Assembly: GCA_900547915.1 (NCBI GenBank)
Contig: URIN01000012.1
Location: forward strand, 1 to 12,768
Source: an uncultured Clostridium sp.
Lineage (GTDB): Bacteria; Bacillota; Clostridia; Oscillospirales; Acutalibacteraceae
DNA length: 12,768 nt
Direction of reading: 5' to 3'
Every line of letters begins with the position of its first letter. The stretch's first letter is position 1. Position numbers and translations under genes: made by a program. The notes beneath the pieces are model-generated. The model searched no databases and had not been told where the DNA came from. It worked only from the letters and a program-made list of their open reading frames with translations. This document shows, piece by piece, positions 1 to 6,670 of the stretch.

Positions 1-12
1 GTATTCACCCAT
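1..12 (-). CDS. 5' end of a gene truncated by the window edge
   Basis: Only the first four codons (Met-Gly-Glu-Tyr) of a minus-strand gene lie inside the window, so nothing can be said about its product. The case for a real start is the signal layout. An AAGAGG ribosome binding site (26-21) sits 8 nt before the ATG, and a TTGATT-16 bp-TATAAT promoter (81-54) sits upstream. The gene would be transcribed divergently from the small membrane protein at 212-544. Confidence 0.4.
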
Positions 13-53
13 ATTAATTGCCTCTTATTACTTATAGTTTGTTATTCAATGAT

Positions 54-81
54 ATTATATCAGCAAATCAAAGAAAATCAA
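54..81 (-). promoter_or_regulatory. Sigma-A type promoter for the truncated left-edge gene
   Basis: On the minus strand, TTGATT (81-76) and a perfect TATAAT (59-54) are separated by 16 bp. The position fits a leader of about 35-40 nt before the ATG at 12. It uses the same two hexamers as the divergent plus-strand promoter at 153-180. Confidence 0.5.
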
Positions 82-152
82 TATAATTAATGTTAAAAAA
101 ATATATTAAGGATCTGTTTTTCGGGTATAAAAAGGCTCTTGAACGCAAGGAT

Positions 153-180
153 TTGATTTCGCAAATTTTTTTGGTATAAT
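153..180 (+). promoter_or_regulatory. Extended -10 promoter for the small membrane protein gene
   Basis: TTGATT (153-158) and TATAAT (175-180) are spaced by 16 bp, with a TG motif one base before the -10 (172-173). Transcription would begin near 187, giving a short leader before the ATG at 212. The AT-rich stretch 82-152 between the two divergent promoters holds nothing else that I recognise. Confidence 0.6.
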
Positions 181-211
181 TAAAATAAATTAAGTTATGA
201 GGCGTAATATC

Positions 212-544
212 ATGGACAACCTTATACTCATTGTAATCAATATACTTGTGGCAGTTATAATGTTTTTGCTTGGTCTGAGTTTTTATAAAGCAAAAGGCAA
301 AGCGGCTGATTTCCTGTCAGGCTACAACGCAAGAAGCAAGGAAGACCGCCTGAATTTTGACGAAAATCAAATGTGCATAGAATACGGCAGATTTATGATG
401 CTTATGGCTATTCCGTTTATACCGGGCGCGTTAATAGATTATTTCGTTCCCCTACTCGGCAGTGGCATCGCTTGGGGCGTATGGTTTATTATGTTTATTA
501 TACTGTTAGTTAAGAGAATAAAAAAAGAAAGCGGTATAAAATAA
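212..544 (+). CDS. Small three-helix membrane protein, DUF3784-like
   Basis: A 110-residue membrane protein of unknown function. Hydrophobic segments lie at about residues 3-25, 60-80 and 85-101, with a basic tail (KRIKK). Between the first two is a polar stretch with GKAADFLSGYNARSKE (29-44). That spacing and motif resemble the DUF3784 family of small Firmicute membrane proteins, whose role is not known. I start it at the ATG at 212 because a GAGGCG ribosome binding site (199-204) lies 7 nt upstream; the earlier in-frame ATG at 197 has no such site. It is monocistronic, has its own promoter and ends at the bidirectional terminator 573-603. The existence of the gene is well supported; the family assignment is from memory of its pattern. 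Confidence 0.75.
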   Translation: MDNLILIVINILVAVIMFLLGLSFYKAKGKAADFLSGYNARSKEDRLNFDENQMCIEYGRFMMLMAIPFIPGALIDYFVPLLGSGIAWGVWFIMFIILLVKRIKKESGIK

Positions 545-572
545 AGGATAAAACAACACAAAACAGCAATAA

Positions 573-603
573 AAAGGCGGGGAGCTAAACGCTCTCCGCC
601 TTT
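573..603. terminator. Bidirectional intrinsic terminator between convergent genes
   Basis: A 13-bp stem (573-585 with 591-603, one G-T pair) with a five-base TAAAC loop. On the minus strand the stem runs into a T-run (575-571), good for ending the five-gene operon. On the plus strand the T-run is weaker (601-603 then mixed). It lies between the stop of the DUF3784-like gene and the stop of SCP2-like protein B, so it probably serves both. Confidence 0.85.
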
Positions 604-622
604 ATGTATTGGTTTTAGGTGA

Positions 623-1417
623 TTACTTTGCAAGGTCGCCTACAACCATCATATAATCGCCTATCATAGCTCCGAATTCAGGAGCACCCTCCATAATAAG
701 CTGCTTTTCCTTTACCATCTGAAGCATATCACCCGTGCCGAGAAGTATCATCAGAGCGTGCTGAGGTGAATCAAACTTCATGCAGAAGAACGGCTTGGAG
801 CGCTTGTACTCTCCCCTGCCCGCACGTGATTTACCTGCTTTTATACGCAGATAAGCAGTACACTCGGGGTGACCTTCAATTGCCCACTGATAAACTCTGT
901 CAGGGCTCTTTGAAGTCCATTCATGAATCTCGGGATGGCCCATTTTATTGAGCTGGCTTATGCCGCTTGAAAGAAGATAGAAATACAGCTTGCAAAGCAG
1001 AAGCGCAAGAGTATCATCCTCCGGAGGCTCACTAATACCGAGAAGGCTGCTCATTTTAAGAAGCACAGCCATAAACTTAATAAATTTAGAGAAAGATTTA
1101 ATCTTCATCTTTGGAAGTTTACTCATATCACCTTTCATAAAGGCATTCATTTTTTCCATTGATGAAAACTGAAGTTCAGCATCTATCTTTTTCTGACCGA
1201 AATACTCACCGAGTTTGCATGACCATTCGCCGTTTTCAACTATGAAATGCACGGCTTCTTTATCTTGGGCATTAACCATTGCAGACACCTGATAAACGGC
1301 GTCTACGCCCTCAAACTTCTTTGCAAGTTCGGGCACATCGGTGGCAATCGTTTTCATAAGCGGCAGCGCTGCCGCCATAAATACTTTATTTGTATAACGG
1401 GTTACATCGCTTGCCAT
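623..1417 (-). CDS. Tandem SCP2-like (sterol carrier type) protein B
   Basis: A 264-residue soluble protein with no signal peptide or clear membrane span, resembling SCP2 sterol-carrier-type proteins, which hold hydrophobic ligands in a cavity. It appears to contain two degenerate copies of the fold. The first (about 42-125) has AVHFIVENGEW and a later FSSMEKMNAFMKGD. The second (about 185-262) has CTAYLRIKAG and FDSPQHALMILLGTGD. The two F-x-S-P/M...A-x-M motifs line up. It shares this layout with protein A at the head of the operon, so the two look paralogous. The ATG has an AAAGGA site (1433-1428) about 10 nt upstream and begins 46 nt after the transketolase C-subunit stop. No hairpin intervenes, so it is probably the last gene of the operon. 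Lipid binding is inferred; no enzyme motif is visible. Confidence 0.65.
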   Translation of the reverse strand: MASDVTRYTNKVFMAAALPLMKTIATDVPELAKKFEGVDAVYQVSAMVNAQDKEAVHFIVENGEWSCKLGEYFGQKKIDAELQFSSMEKMNAFMKGDMSKLPKMKIKSFSKFIKFMAVLLKMSSLLGISEPPEDDTLALLLCKLYFYLLSSGISQLNKMGHPEIHEWTSKSPDRVYQWAIEGHPECTAYLRIKAGKSRAGRGEYKRSKPFFCMKFDSPQHALMILLGTGDMLQMVKEKQLIMEGAPEFGAMIGDYMMVVGDLAK

Positions 1418-1463
1418 AATAACACATTCCTTTCAAATTGAGATTTATAAAGAGAAATACAGA

Positions 1464-2477
1464 TTAGAACTCATCGTCCCAAGCATCGTCCTCTTCAAAA
1501 TCCTGGTGCATTACTTCGGCAATAGCTTCTGCGATACCGTTTGCATCTATCTTTGCGATAGACATAAGGTCCTCATGAAGACCGATTGTTGAGAAAGCAT
1601 CCTGATGGCCGAGCATCTTGAATGCGCAAGCTTTACCGCTCTTGGCAACAACATCAGCAACAGCTGAACCGAGGCCGCCCATAACAGTGTGGTCCTCAAC
1701 AGTAATAATTCTTCTTGTATCCATAACGGCAGACATAATAGCCTCTTCATCAATAGGCTTGATGGTGTGCATATTGAGAACGCGTACTTTAATACCTGCA
1801 TCAGCATTAGCCATCTGTGCAGCCTGAAGAGCCTGGTAAACGCATGAACCGCAGGCAATAACAGTGATATCTGTGCCTTCGTTCATTACCTTTGCCTTGC
1901 CTACCTCAAAATCGCAGTCTTCAATATTCTTGTAGATTATCTGGTCAAAGCCGCGGTTGATTCTGATATATACAGGACCCGGATACTCATAAGCCTTTTT
2001 TACGGCATGATATGTTTCAACGCCGTCACAAGGACAGATAACAGTCATATGGGGAAGACTTCTCATACAAGCCATATCAATAAGAGAATGGTGTGTTGAG
2101 CCTGCCTGACCGAATGAAGTACCTGCATGTGTAGCAATGATCTTAACGGGTACATTCTGATAACAGATATCTGTATGTATCTGATCAAGTGAACGCGCAG
2201 CAGTGAAGATGGCGAATGTTGACGCAAACGGGATAAGTCCGTTTTTAGCCATGCCTGCGGCAACACCGAACATATTCTGCTCCGCAATACCTACATTGAA
2301 AAATCTATCCGGGAATTTCTCACCGAACATACCTATCTTGGTAGATTTTGCAAGGTCTGCGGTAAGGGCTACTACCTCCTTGTGCTCTTCGCCGAGCTCG
2401 CAGAGCGCCTTTCCGTAATATTCAGCTGTGGAAAGCTGAGTGGTTTCAGTCATAGTATAAGTCATTCCGCTTGCCAT
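1464..2477 (-). CDS. Transketolase-type ThDP enzyme, C-terminal subunit
   Basis: A 337-residue protein with the pyrimidine-binding and C-terminal domains of a split transketolase. It pairs with the N-subunit just upstream to transfer two-carbon ketol units. The catalytic Glu is E66 in NVGIAEQNMFGVAAGMA (61-77), and THAGTSFGQAGSTHHSLID (116-134) is the acceptor-site loop. The loop usually reads G-E-D-G-x-T/S-H; here it is G-Q-A-G-S-T-H, so the Asp equivalent to E. coli TktA D469 is A125. The usual N-terminal T-R-x-a pattern reads T17-A18, losing a phosphate-contacting Arg (E. coli R358 by eye). The last 14 residues contain eight acidic ones, an unusual tail. The start has an AGGAGG site (2491-2486) inside the end of the N-subunit gene, three bases separate the genes, and translation is likely coupled. 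Transketolase superfamily is certain; substrate is not. Confidence 0.9.
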   Translation of the reverse strand: MASGMTYTMTETTQLSTAEYYGKALCELGEEHKEVVALTADLAKSTKIGMFGEKFPDRFFNVGIAEQNMFGVAAGMAKNGLIPFASTFAIFTAARSLDQIHTDICYQNVPVKIIATHAGTSFGQAGSTHHSLIDMACMRSLPHMTVICPCDGVETYHAVKKAYEYPGPVYIRINRGFDQIIYKNIEDCDFEVGKAKVMNEGTDITVIACGSCVYQALQAAQMANADAGIKVRVLNMHTIKPIDEEAIMSAVMDTRRIITVEDHTVMGGLGSAVADVVAKSGKACAFKMLGHQDAFSTIGLHEDLMSIAKIDANGIAEAIAEVMHQDFEEDDAWDDEF

Positions 2478-2480
2478 AGC

Positions 2481-3374
2481 TTACGCCTCCTTTTCAGCGC
2501 GTGCCACACGAGCCGCGTAATATTTGTCAAGACTGTCATAGCACATCTTGGTCTTTTCGTCATCAAGCGCACCGTAATGCCAATGGTAGTCATCCTCCAT
2601 AAAGTCAATTCCTGCGCCCTTGATTGTATCCATGATGATTGCGTAAGGTTTGTCACCGCCGTTTTTATGATTATTGATAGCGTTTTCGATTGCGCCGTTG
2701 AGTTCTTTCATATTCTGGCCGTCAACACGCTCAACAATGAAGCCGAAAGAATCGAACTTCTTATCAAGCGGCTCAACTTTCATTTCATCGTCAACTCTGC
2801 CGTCTATCATGCATTTGTTGTTATCAACAAGCACAACAACATTTGAGAGTTTGAACTGAGCGGCAGTCATTGCAGCTTCCCAGTTTGAACCTTCGTTAAG
2901 CTCACCGTCACCTGTAAGAACATAGTTCATATAGTCTATGCCGTTTACTCTTCCTGCAAGAGCAAAACCGCACGCAAGTGAAAGTCCGTGGCCGAGCGAA
3001 CCGCTTGAGCAGTCTACGCCTTTGATCTTATTACAGTCAAGGTGCATACCGAAAAGCGAACCCGTAAGGTTGAAGTTGTGAAGGCCCTCAACATCCATAA
3101 AGCCGTAATCGCAGATTACGGGGCCGTAACCTACTGCAGAATGACCTTTTGAAAGAACAAATCTGTCTCTGTCTTTCATATCGGGGTCATTGACATCAAG
3201 CTTCATGAAACGGTGGTATAGAATGGTCATAGCGTCCATTGCGCTCATAGCGCCGCCAATGTGGCCTGAGCCGCCCCAGATAGTGGTCTGGACGGTAAGG
3301 CGCCTGAGTTCATCCGCCTTTTTTTCAAGGCGGAGCCATTCTTCCTTATCAAATGGCTTGTAATTTGCTGGCAT
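2481..3374 (-). CDS. Transketolase-type ThDP enzyme, N-terminal subunit
   Basis: A 297-residue protein equivalent to the N-terminal, ThDP pyrophosphate-binding half of transketolase. The cofactor/Mg motif runs from GDG (155-157) to NN (185-186). Conserved donor-site histidines are present in GSGHIGGA (35-42), LSKGHSAVGYG (74-84) and near WHYG (265-268). GSLGHGLS (125-132) is also typical. The segment usually reading QGHPD is GMHLDCNK (109-116), a less common form. The gene starts at ATG 3374 with an AGGAGG-type site (3388-3382) 7 nt upstream, and follows the aminotransferase by 41 nt. Split transketolases are common in Firmicutes and often serve the pentose phosphate pathway. Here the operon partners point to a dedicated pathway, but a housekeeping role cannot be excluded from this subunit alone. 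Confidence 0.9.
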   Translation of the reverse strand: MPANYKPFDKEEWLRLEKKADELRRLTVQTTIWGGSGHIGGAMSAMDAMTILYHRFMKLDVNDPDMKDRDRFVLSKGHSAVGYGPVICDYGFMDVEGLHNFNLTGSLFGMHLDCNKIKGVDCSSGSLGHGLSLACGFALAGRVNGIDYMNYVLTGDGELNEGSNWEAAMTAAQFKLSNVVVLVDNNKCMIDGRVDDEMKVEPLDKKFDSFGFIVERVDGQNMKELNGAIENAINNHKNGGDKPYAIIMDTIKGAGIDFMEDDYHWHYGALDDEKTKMCYDSLDKYYAARVARAEKEA

Positions 3375-3415
3375 AAATTTTCCTCCTTAAATAAATAACC
3401 GGATTACTAAAACGA

Positions 3416-4690
3416 TTATTTGAGTCCTTCGATTTCGGGATGTCTTCCCGCAACTACGCCGAAAGCGTCCTCAGCAATATCAACAGCAAGCTTGATATCA
3501 TCCTCGGTAACAGCGGCGTTAATGAAATGATTGTGGTGCGAAGCAAGGAAAAGTCCTCTTGAAACACATTCTGCAATCCACTCCTGATGAAGCATAAGGC
3601 TGTCATCATTTGCTATTCTAAGATAGAACAGAGCTGGCTCACCTGAAACAACTAGATTAAATCCGTGCTCCTCTGCTGCCTTTGTAAAGCCCTGTGTAAG
3701 CTCTGTACCAAGTCTTCTGAAGAGATTTGGAACATCGAGCTTTTTCATTTTATCGATGCAGACAAGGCACGCAGCGAAAGGCTCCGCGCTCATCCAGTAA
3801 GAACCTGTGTATGTAACGGAAGAAGCAGTTGATTTCATATGCTCGCCGCCGCATACGGCAGACATATTATAGCCGTTTGCAAGTGCTTTGCAGAAGCAGA
3901 TGAGGTCTGCTTTGATTCCGTAATAATGGTCTGAACCTGCAATATCAAGTCTGAAACCTGTGCGAACATCGTCAAAGATAAGAACCATACCGTGCTCATC
4001 ACAGAATTTACGTACAGCCTGCCAATAATCCTTGGTTGCGCACTCATTATCCTTGAAATTGCCGTGGTCATAAGGCTGAGCAATAAGTCCGGCAACATCT
4101 CCGCCGCACTCATCGTATGCCTGCTGAAGAGCGTCAATATCAAACCACGGAACAACAACGTTATTTGCAACTTCTTCAGGAAGAATACCGGGGTAATCAA
4201 CCTTTTGAGCCCACTGAAAATCACCGTGATAATAACCCTGAAGGAAGAACATCTTCTTTTTACCCGTATGAGCTCTTGCACACATTACGGAGAAAGTAGT
4301 GGCGTCTGAGCCGTTCTTCATAAAGAATGCCCAGTCTGCACTGGCAACGGTATCTTTAAGAAGTTCAGCACATTCAACCATTTTGTATGACGGTGAAGTG
4401 GTGCAGTTACCGCGTCTCAACTGTTCGATTGCGGCAGCATCTACATCATCATCGCAATAACCGAGAACGTTGGGGCCGTAAGCACACATAAAATCAAGAT
4501 ACTTATTGCCGTCAACATCCCAGAAATATGTACCTTTTGCATGGTCGCTCATAAGAGGCCATTTTGTGATGGGAAGGAAAAGTCCTTCGCTGGGGCCGAG
4601 GTGGCCGTATACGCCGGAGGGAATAGCCGCAAGCGCTCTGTTAAACCACTCCTGGCTTTTTTCATGTTTATATTCGGGAAATTTACTCAT
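3416..4690 (-). CDS. Class III PLP aminotransferase, glutamate-semialdehyde aminomutase-like
   Basis: A 424-residue fold-type I PLP enzyme of the class III aminotransferase family, closest in pattern to glutamate-1-semialdehyde aminomutase and relatives. NGSDATTFSVMCARAHTGK (126-144) binds the PLP phosphate; LIFDDVRTGFR (237-247) carries the pyridine-nitrogen Asp (D240), with Asp in place of the usual Glu after it. K268 in CFCKALANGYNMS is the Schiff-base lysine. TGSYWMSAEP (295-304) matches the usual T-G-T/S loop. I start at ATG 4690, after an AAGGAGG site (4708-4702) 11 nt upstream. The reading frame stays open to 4759, but that extension overlaps the end of protein A and lacks a site. Heme synthesis is unlikely: there are no hem genes nearby, and it sits directly before a split transketolase. 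It probably aminates a ketone or aldehyde made by that enzyme. Confidence 0.85.
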   Translation of the reverse strand: MSKFPEYKHEKSQEWFNRALAAIPSGVYGHLGPSEGLFLPITKWPLMSDHAKGTYFWDVDGNKYLDFMCAYGPNVLGYCDDDVDAAAIEQLRRGNCTTSPSYKMVECAELLKDTVASADWAFFMKNGSDATTFSVMCARAHTGKKKMFFLQGYYHGDFQWAQKVDYPGILPEEVANNVVVPWFDIDALQQAYDECGGDVAGLIAQPYDHGNFKDNECATKDYWQAVRKFCDEHGMVLIFDDVRTGFRLDIAGSDHYYGIKADLICFCKALANGYNMSAVCGGEHMKSTASSVTYTGSYWMSAEPFAACLVCIDKMKKLDVPNLFRRLGTELTQGFTKAAEEHGFNLVVSGEPALFYLRIANDDSLMLHQEWIAECVSRGLFLASHHNHFINAAVTEDDIKLAVDIAEDAFGVVAGRHPEIEGLK

Positions 4691-4701
4691 ATCTGCAACA
4701 T

Positions 4702-4708
4702 CCTCCTT
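4702..4708 (-). promoter_or_regulatory. Ribosome binding site fixing the aminotransferase start
   Basis: AAGGAGG on the minus strand lies in the 19-nt gap between the TGA of protein A (4712-4710) and ATG 4690. It selects this start over an in-frame upstream start at 4759. Confidence 0.75.
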
Positions 4709-4709
4709 A

Positions 4710-5474
4710 TCAGCCCAGATAAACGGCAACTCTGTCCAAAATTCTGTTGAGATTATCAACCATGGAAATCATACCCGCCATATAAATATTGCCTTTACAA
4801 AGCTCTGCAATGGTGGATACGGTACCCGTAAACAGGCCGTGCGCAAGCGGAATATCCGCAAATTCCATAACAGCACGCGGATTTGTTGCCTTTTCCTTGA
4901 TAGTGGTGAAATGATGATTTTTCACCTGAATTGCCGCATAGCATTTATCCTTGATACCCATGGAAACAACTCCGTCAACCGTGCTTTTTGCGGTAAACAT
5001 TGAAATTGAATCCGAGTTTGCAAGTGCTGAAATAGCACCGGCTATAGTGTAAAACGTGAGGATGGTGGATTCCTCAAAGAAAGCCTCATTTTTGAGATTT
5101 TCCTCACTGGGTCTGAGAAGTTCAGTAAGTCTGTCTGTAAGCTTGGTAAACGGACCGAGCAGGAAAGAGAGAACCTGAACAACACCCTTTGTAGGAATAC
5201 CCGGCTTTGCACTGTCTATAAGCGCATTGAATTTTTCGGGAGACGCAAAATTCATTTTACAGGTGCAGCCTGCTGAGCCCTCCCTAAATTTACAGCCGCT
5301 TTTGGTAAAATGGAACGTACCGCAAGGACCGTTCGCAACCTCGAAGCAGAGAGATACGGGGGATTTAAGATTTGCAAGAATAGCCTTAGCCTCATCATCT
5401 ATTTCGCAAAGGTTTTCAAGCGTTGCCAAAACACCGTACATATTGACGTACGCCATTGCTTTTGCTTCAGTCAA
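4710..5474 (-). CDS. Tandem SCP2-like (sterol carrier type) protein A, TTG start
   Basis: A 254-residue protein, first gene of the operon. It looks like a distant paralog of protein B at the operon's other end. The first half has FEVANGPCGTFHF (44-56) and FASPEKFNALID (76-87). A helical stretch follows with SFLLGPFTKLTDRLTELLRP (103-122). The second half has CYAAIQVKNHHF (178-189) and AVMEFADIPLAHGLFTG (201-217). This is the SCP2-like arrangement, implying a hydrophobic ligand. The first half holds a cysteine group (C51, C61, C70, C72) that protein B lacks; it could bind metal or be incidental. The start is TTG 5474: an AAAGGAGG site lies 7 nt upstream, and the next start in frame (5540) would fall inside the promoter. 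There is no signal peptide, so it is cytoplasmic. Function is unknown beyond lipid carriage by inference. Confidence 0.65.
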   Translation of the reverse strand: MTEAKAMAYVNMYGVLATLENLCEIDDEAKAILANLKSPVSLCFEVANGPCGTFHFTKSGCKFREGSAGCTCKMNFASPEKFNALIDSAKPGIPTKGVVQVLSFLLGPFTKLTDRLTELLRPSEENLKNEAFFEESTILTFYTIAGAISALANSDSISMFTAKSTVDGVVSMGIKDKCYAAIQVKNHHFTTIKEKATNPRAVMEFADIPLAHGLFTGTVSTIAELCKGNIYMAGMISMVDNLNRILDRVAVYLG

Positions 5475-5481
5475 AACAATT

Positions 5482-5489
5482 CCTCCTTT
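5482..5489 (-). promoter_or_regulatory. Ribosome binding site that sets a TTG start
   Basis: AAAGGAGG on the minus strand, 7 nt before TTG 5474-5472. This near-perfect site is the reason to choose TTG rather than the ATG several codons later. Confidence 0.8.
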
Positions 5490-5510
5490 AAAGCAAAAAT
5501 ACACAAAATA

Positions 5511-5540
5511 ATTATAACACACCGTGCGCAACACGGTCAA
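5511..5540 (-). promoter_or_regulatory. Promoter of the SCP2/aminotransferase/transketolase operon with a dyad in the spacer
   Basis: TTGACC (5540-5535) and TATAAT (5516-5511) are 18 bp apart on the minus strand. Between them, overlapping three bases of the -35, is a perfect inverted repeat ACCGTG-5 bp-CACGGT (5521-5537). A dyad in this place is where a repressor or MerR-type activator could act. It has no T-run after it and lies upstream of the predicted transcript start, so it is not a terminator. Confidence 0.65.
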
Positions 5541-5633
5541 TTAAAAAGAGTTACAAAATTAACAATATCTTTTAGTAAATTTAAATAAATTATATAACTA
5601 TGAGTATAAACAGCTTGCACTCAAAAAGCAGAA

Positions 5634-6602
5634 CTAAACATTCTGTTTTTCAAACGGATATACAAGACCGAGCTGTTTGCGGCATTCATCCATAATCAGC
5701 ATACAATTTCTGGTTGCTTCAAAAGGAATATAAGCAGATTCTGTTCTGCCGTTTCGTATCTCCTCAGCAGCGCGCGTAAATTCAGTTAGATAATCGGTCT
5801 TGCCTTTAAAAACCTGCCTGCCGCTTGTATTTTTAAGTATTGCCTTTGACGCCATATGAAAGAATGCGGGCAGGCTCACCGTGCCTTTTGTTCCCTTTAT
5901 GAGACAGTTTTCCTTAAGTGTGCAGAGCGACATATGAAGAGTGCAGTTGAAACCGTCATATTTCAGGGTTACTGTTTCACTTATATCTATTCCGTTTTTG
6001 AGTCTTCCGCGGCAGATAATATCTTTCGGGTAGCCGAAAAGATTATAACAGTATGTTATTGGATAAATGCCTATATCAAGCAGTGCACCGCCAGCCGTTT
6101 CGGGCATAAGAACACGGGAATTTTTAGACATCATAATTCCGGGGAAAGCGTAATTGATAATAACATCGGTTACATCGCCTATCTCACCGCTCCGTACCCA
6201 TTTTTTAACGGTGAGCGCAACATCTGAAAACCAGGTCCACATAGCCTCACAAAAGTATATGTTTTCGGCTTTTGCCGTATTAACAAGGGTATCCACATCC
6301 GCAACACTGACACCCACGGGTTTTTCGCACAGAACAGGTTTACCAAGTTTCATAGCACGAACAGCATAATCGACATGAGAAGTATGTGGCGTGGCAATAT
6401 AAACGCCGTCCACATCCGCTCTGTTTACAGCGCTGTCAAAATCATCAAAACTTTCAGCCGAATATTTTTCGGCGAACGCCTTTGATTTTTCTTTGTTTCT
6501 GCCGTACACAGAAACTATTTTATGCTCTCCGTGCAATATATCCCTTGCGGTAGAATTTGCAATATTTCCGTTTCCTATATAAGCCCATCTGAATTTATCC
6601 AT
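5634..6602 (-). CDS. Gfo/Idh/MocA family NAD(P)-dependent oxidoreductase
   Basis: A 322-residue dehydrogenase of the Gfo/Idh/MocA family, which oxidises or reduces sugars, inositols and related alcohols with NAD(P). The N-terminal Rossmann fold begins AYIGNGNIA (7-15), and VYIATPHTSH (67-76) follows. The signature EKP (93-95) carries the catalytic-region Lys94. The C-terminal domain has GGALLDIGIYPI (171-182), with D176 and Y180 as in the dihydrodiol-dehydrogenase-like branch. Length is normal. ATG 6602 has a GAGGTGG site (6613-6607) just upstream and its own promoter. It lies on the same strand upstream of the SCP2/transketolase operon but is separated by 159 nt containing that operon's promoter, and I see no convincing terminator after its TAG. 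A role in the same pathway is possible; the substrate cannot be read from sequence. Confidence 0.85.
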   Translation of the reverse strand: MDKFRWAYIGNGNIANSTARDILHGEHKIVSVYGRNKEKSKAFAEKYSAESFDDFDSAVNRADVDGVYIATPHTSHVDYAVRAMKLGKPVLCEKPVGVSVADVDTLVNTAKAENIYFCEAMWTWFSDVALTVKKWVRSGEIGDVTDVIINYAFPGIMMSKNSRVLMPETAGGALLDIGIYPITYCYNLFGYPKDIICRGRLKNGIDISETVTLKYDGFNCTLHMSLCTLKENCLIKGTKGTVSLPAFFHMASKAILKNTSGRQVFKGKTDYLTEFTRAAEEIRNGRTESAYIPFEATRNCMLIMDECRKQLGLVYPFEKQNV

Positions 6603-6632
6603 TTAACCACCTCATAATTTTTTTACAAAATC

Positions 6633-6661
6633 ATTATAAACCAAACCGCGCCACGCGGCAA
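6633..6661 (-). promoter_or_regulatory. Promoter of the Gfo/Idh/MocA gene with a GC-rich dyad
   Basis: TTGCCG (6661-6656), 17-bp spacer, TATAAT (6638-6633) on the minus strand, about 30 nt before ATG 6602. The dyad CCGCG-CCA-CGCGG (6646-6658) lies in the spacer and overlaps three bases of the -35, the same placement as at 5521-5537. Confidence 0.6.
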
Positions 6662-6670
6662 TAAAAACAA

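Noticed and set aside
139..150. Small hairpin CTTG-AACG-CAAG upstream of the DUF3784-like gene
   Set aside because: Only four strong pairs, no T-run, and it lies upstream of the likely transcript start; short stems like this are expected by chance.
2382..2846. Plus-strand open frame of 154 codons
   Set aside because: It lies antisense across the junction of the two transketolase subunit genes, both with clear motifs and ribosome sites. It has no family resemblance and no promoter or site of its own.
3416..4690. Aminotransferase as hemL (heme synthesis glutamate-1-semialdehyde aminomutase)
   Set aside because: The active-site loops differ from typical HemL (FDDV for FDEV, CFCKALANGYNMS around the lysine), no hem genes are near, and the operon partners are a ketolase and lipid-type carriers.
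4691..4759. N-terminal extension of the class III aminotransferase
   Set aside because: It overlaps the coding end of SCP2-like A and lacks a ribosome site, whereas ATG 4690 has AAGGAGG upstream.
4506..5003. Plus-strand open frame of 165 codons
   Set aside because: Antisense to the aminotransferase start and the end of SCP2-like protein A; composition looks like a reading shadow and there is no ribosome site.
5541..5633. Search for a terminator after the Gfo/Idh/MocA gene
   Set aside because: Only a weak five-pair stem (GAGTG/TACTC with a G-T pair) without a good T-run; not enough to call.
5856..6227. Plus-strand open frame of 123 codons
   Set aside because: Antisense to the Gfo/Idh/MocA gene across its conserved C-terminal domain; no start signals.
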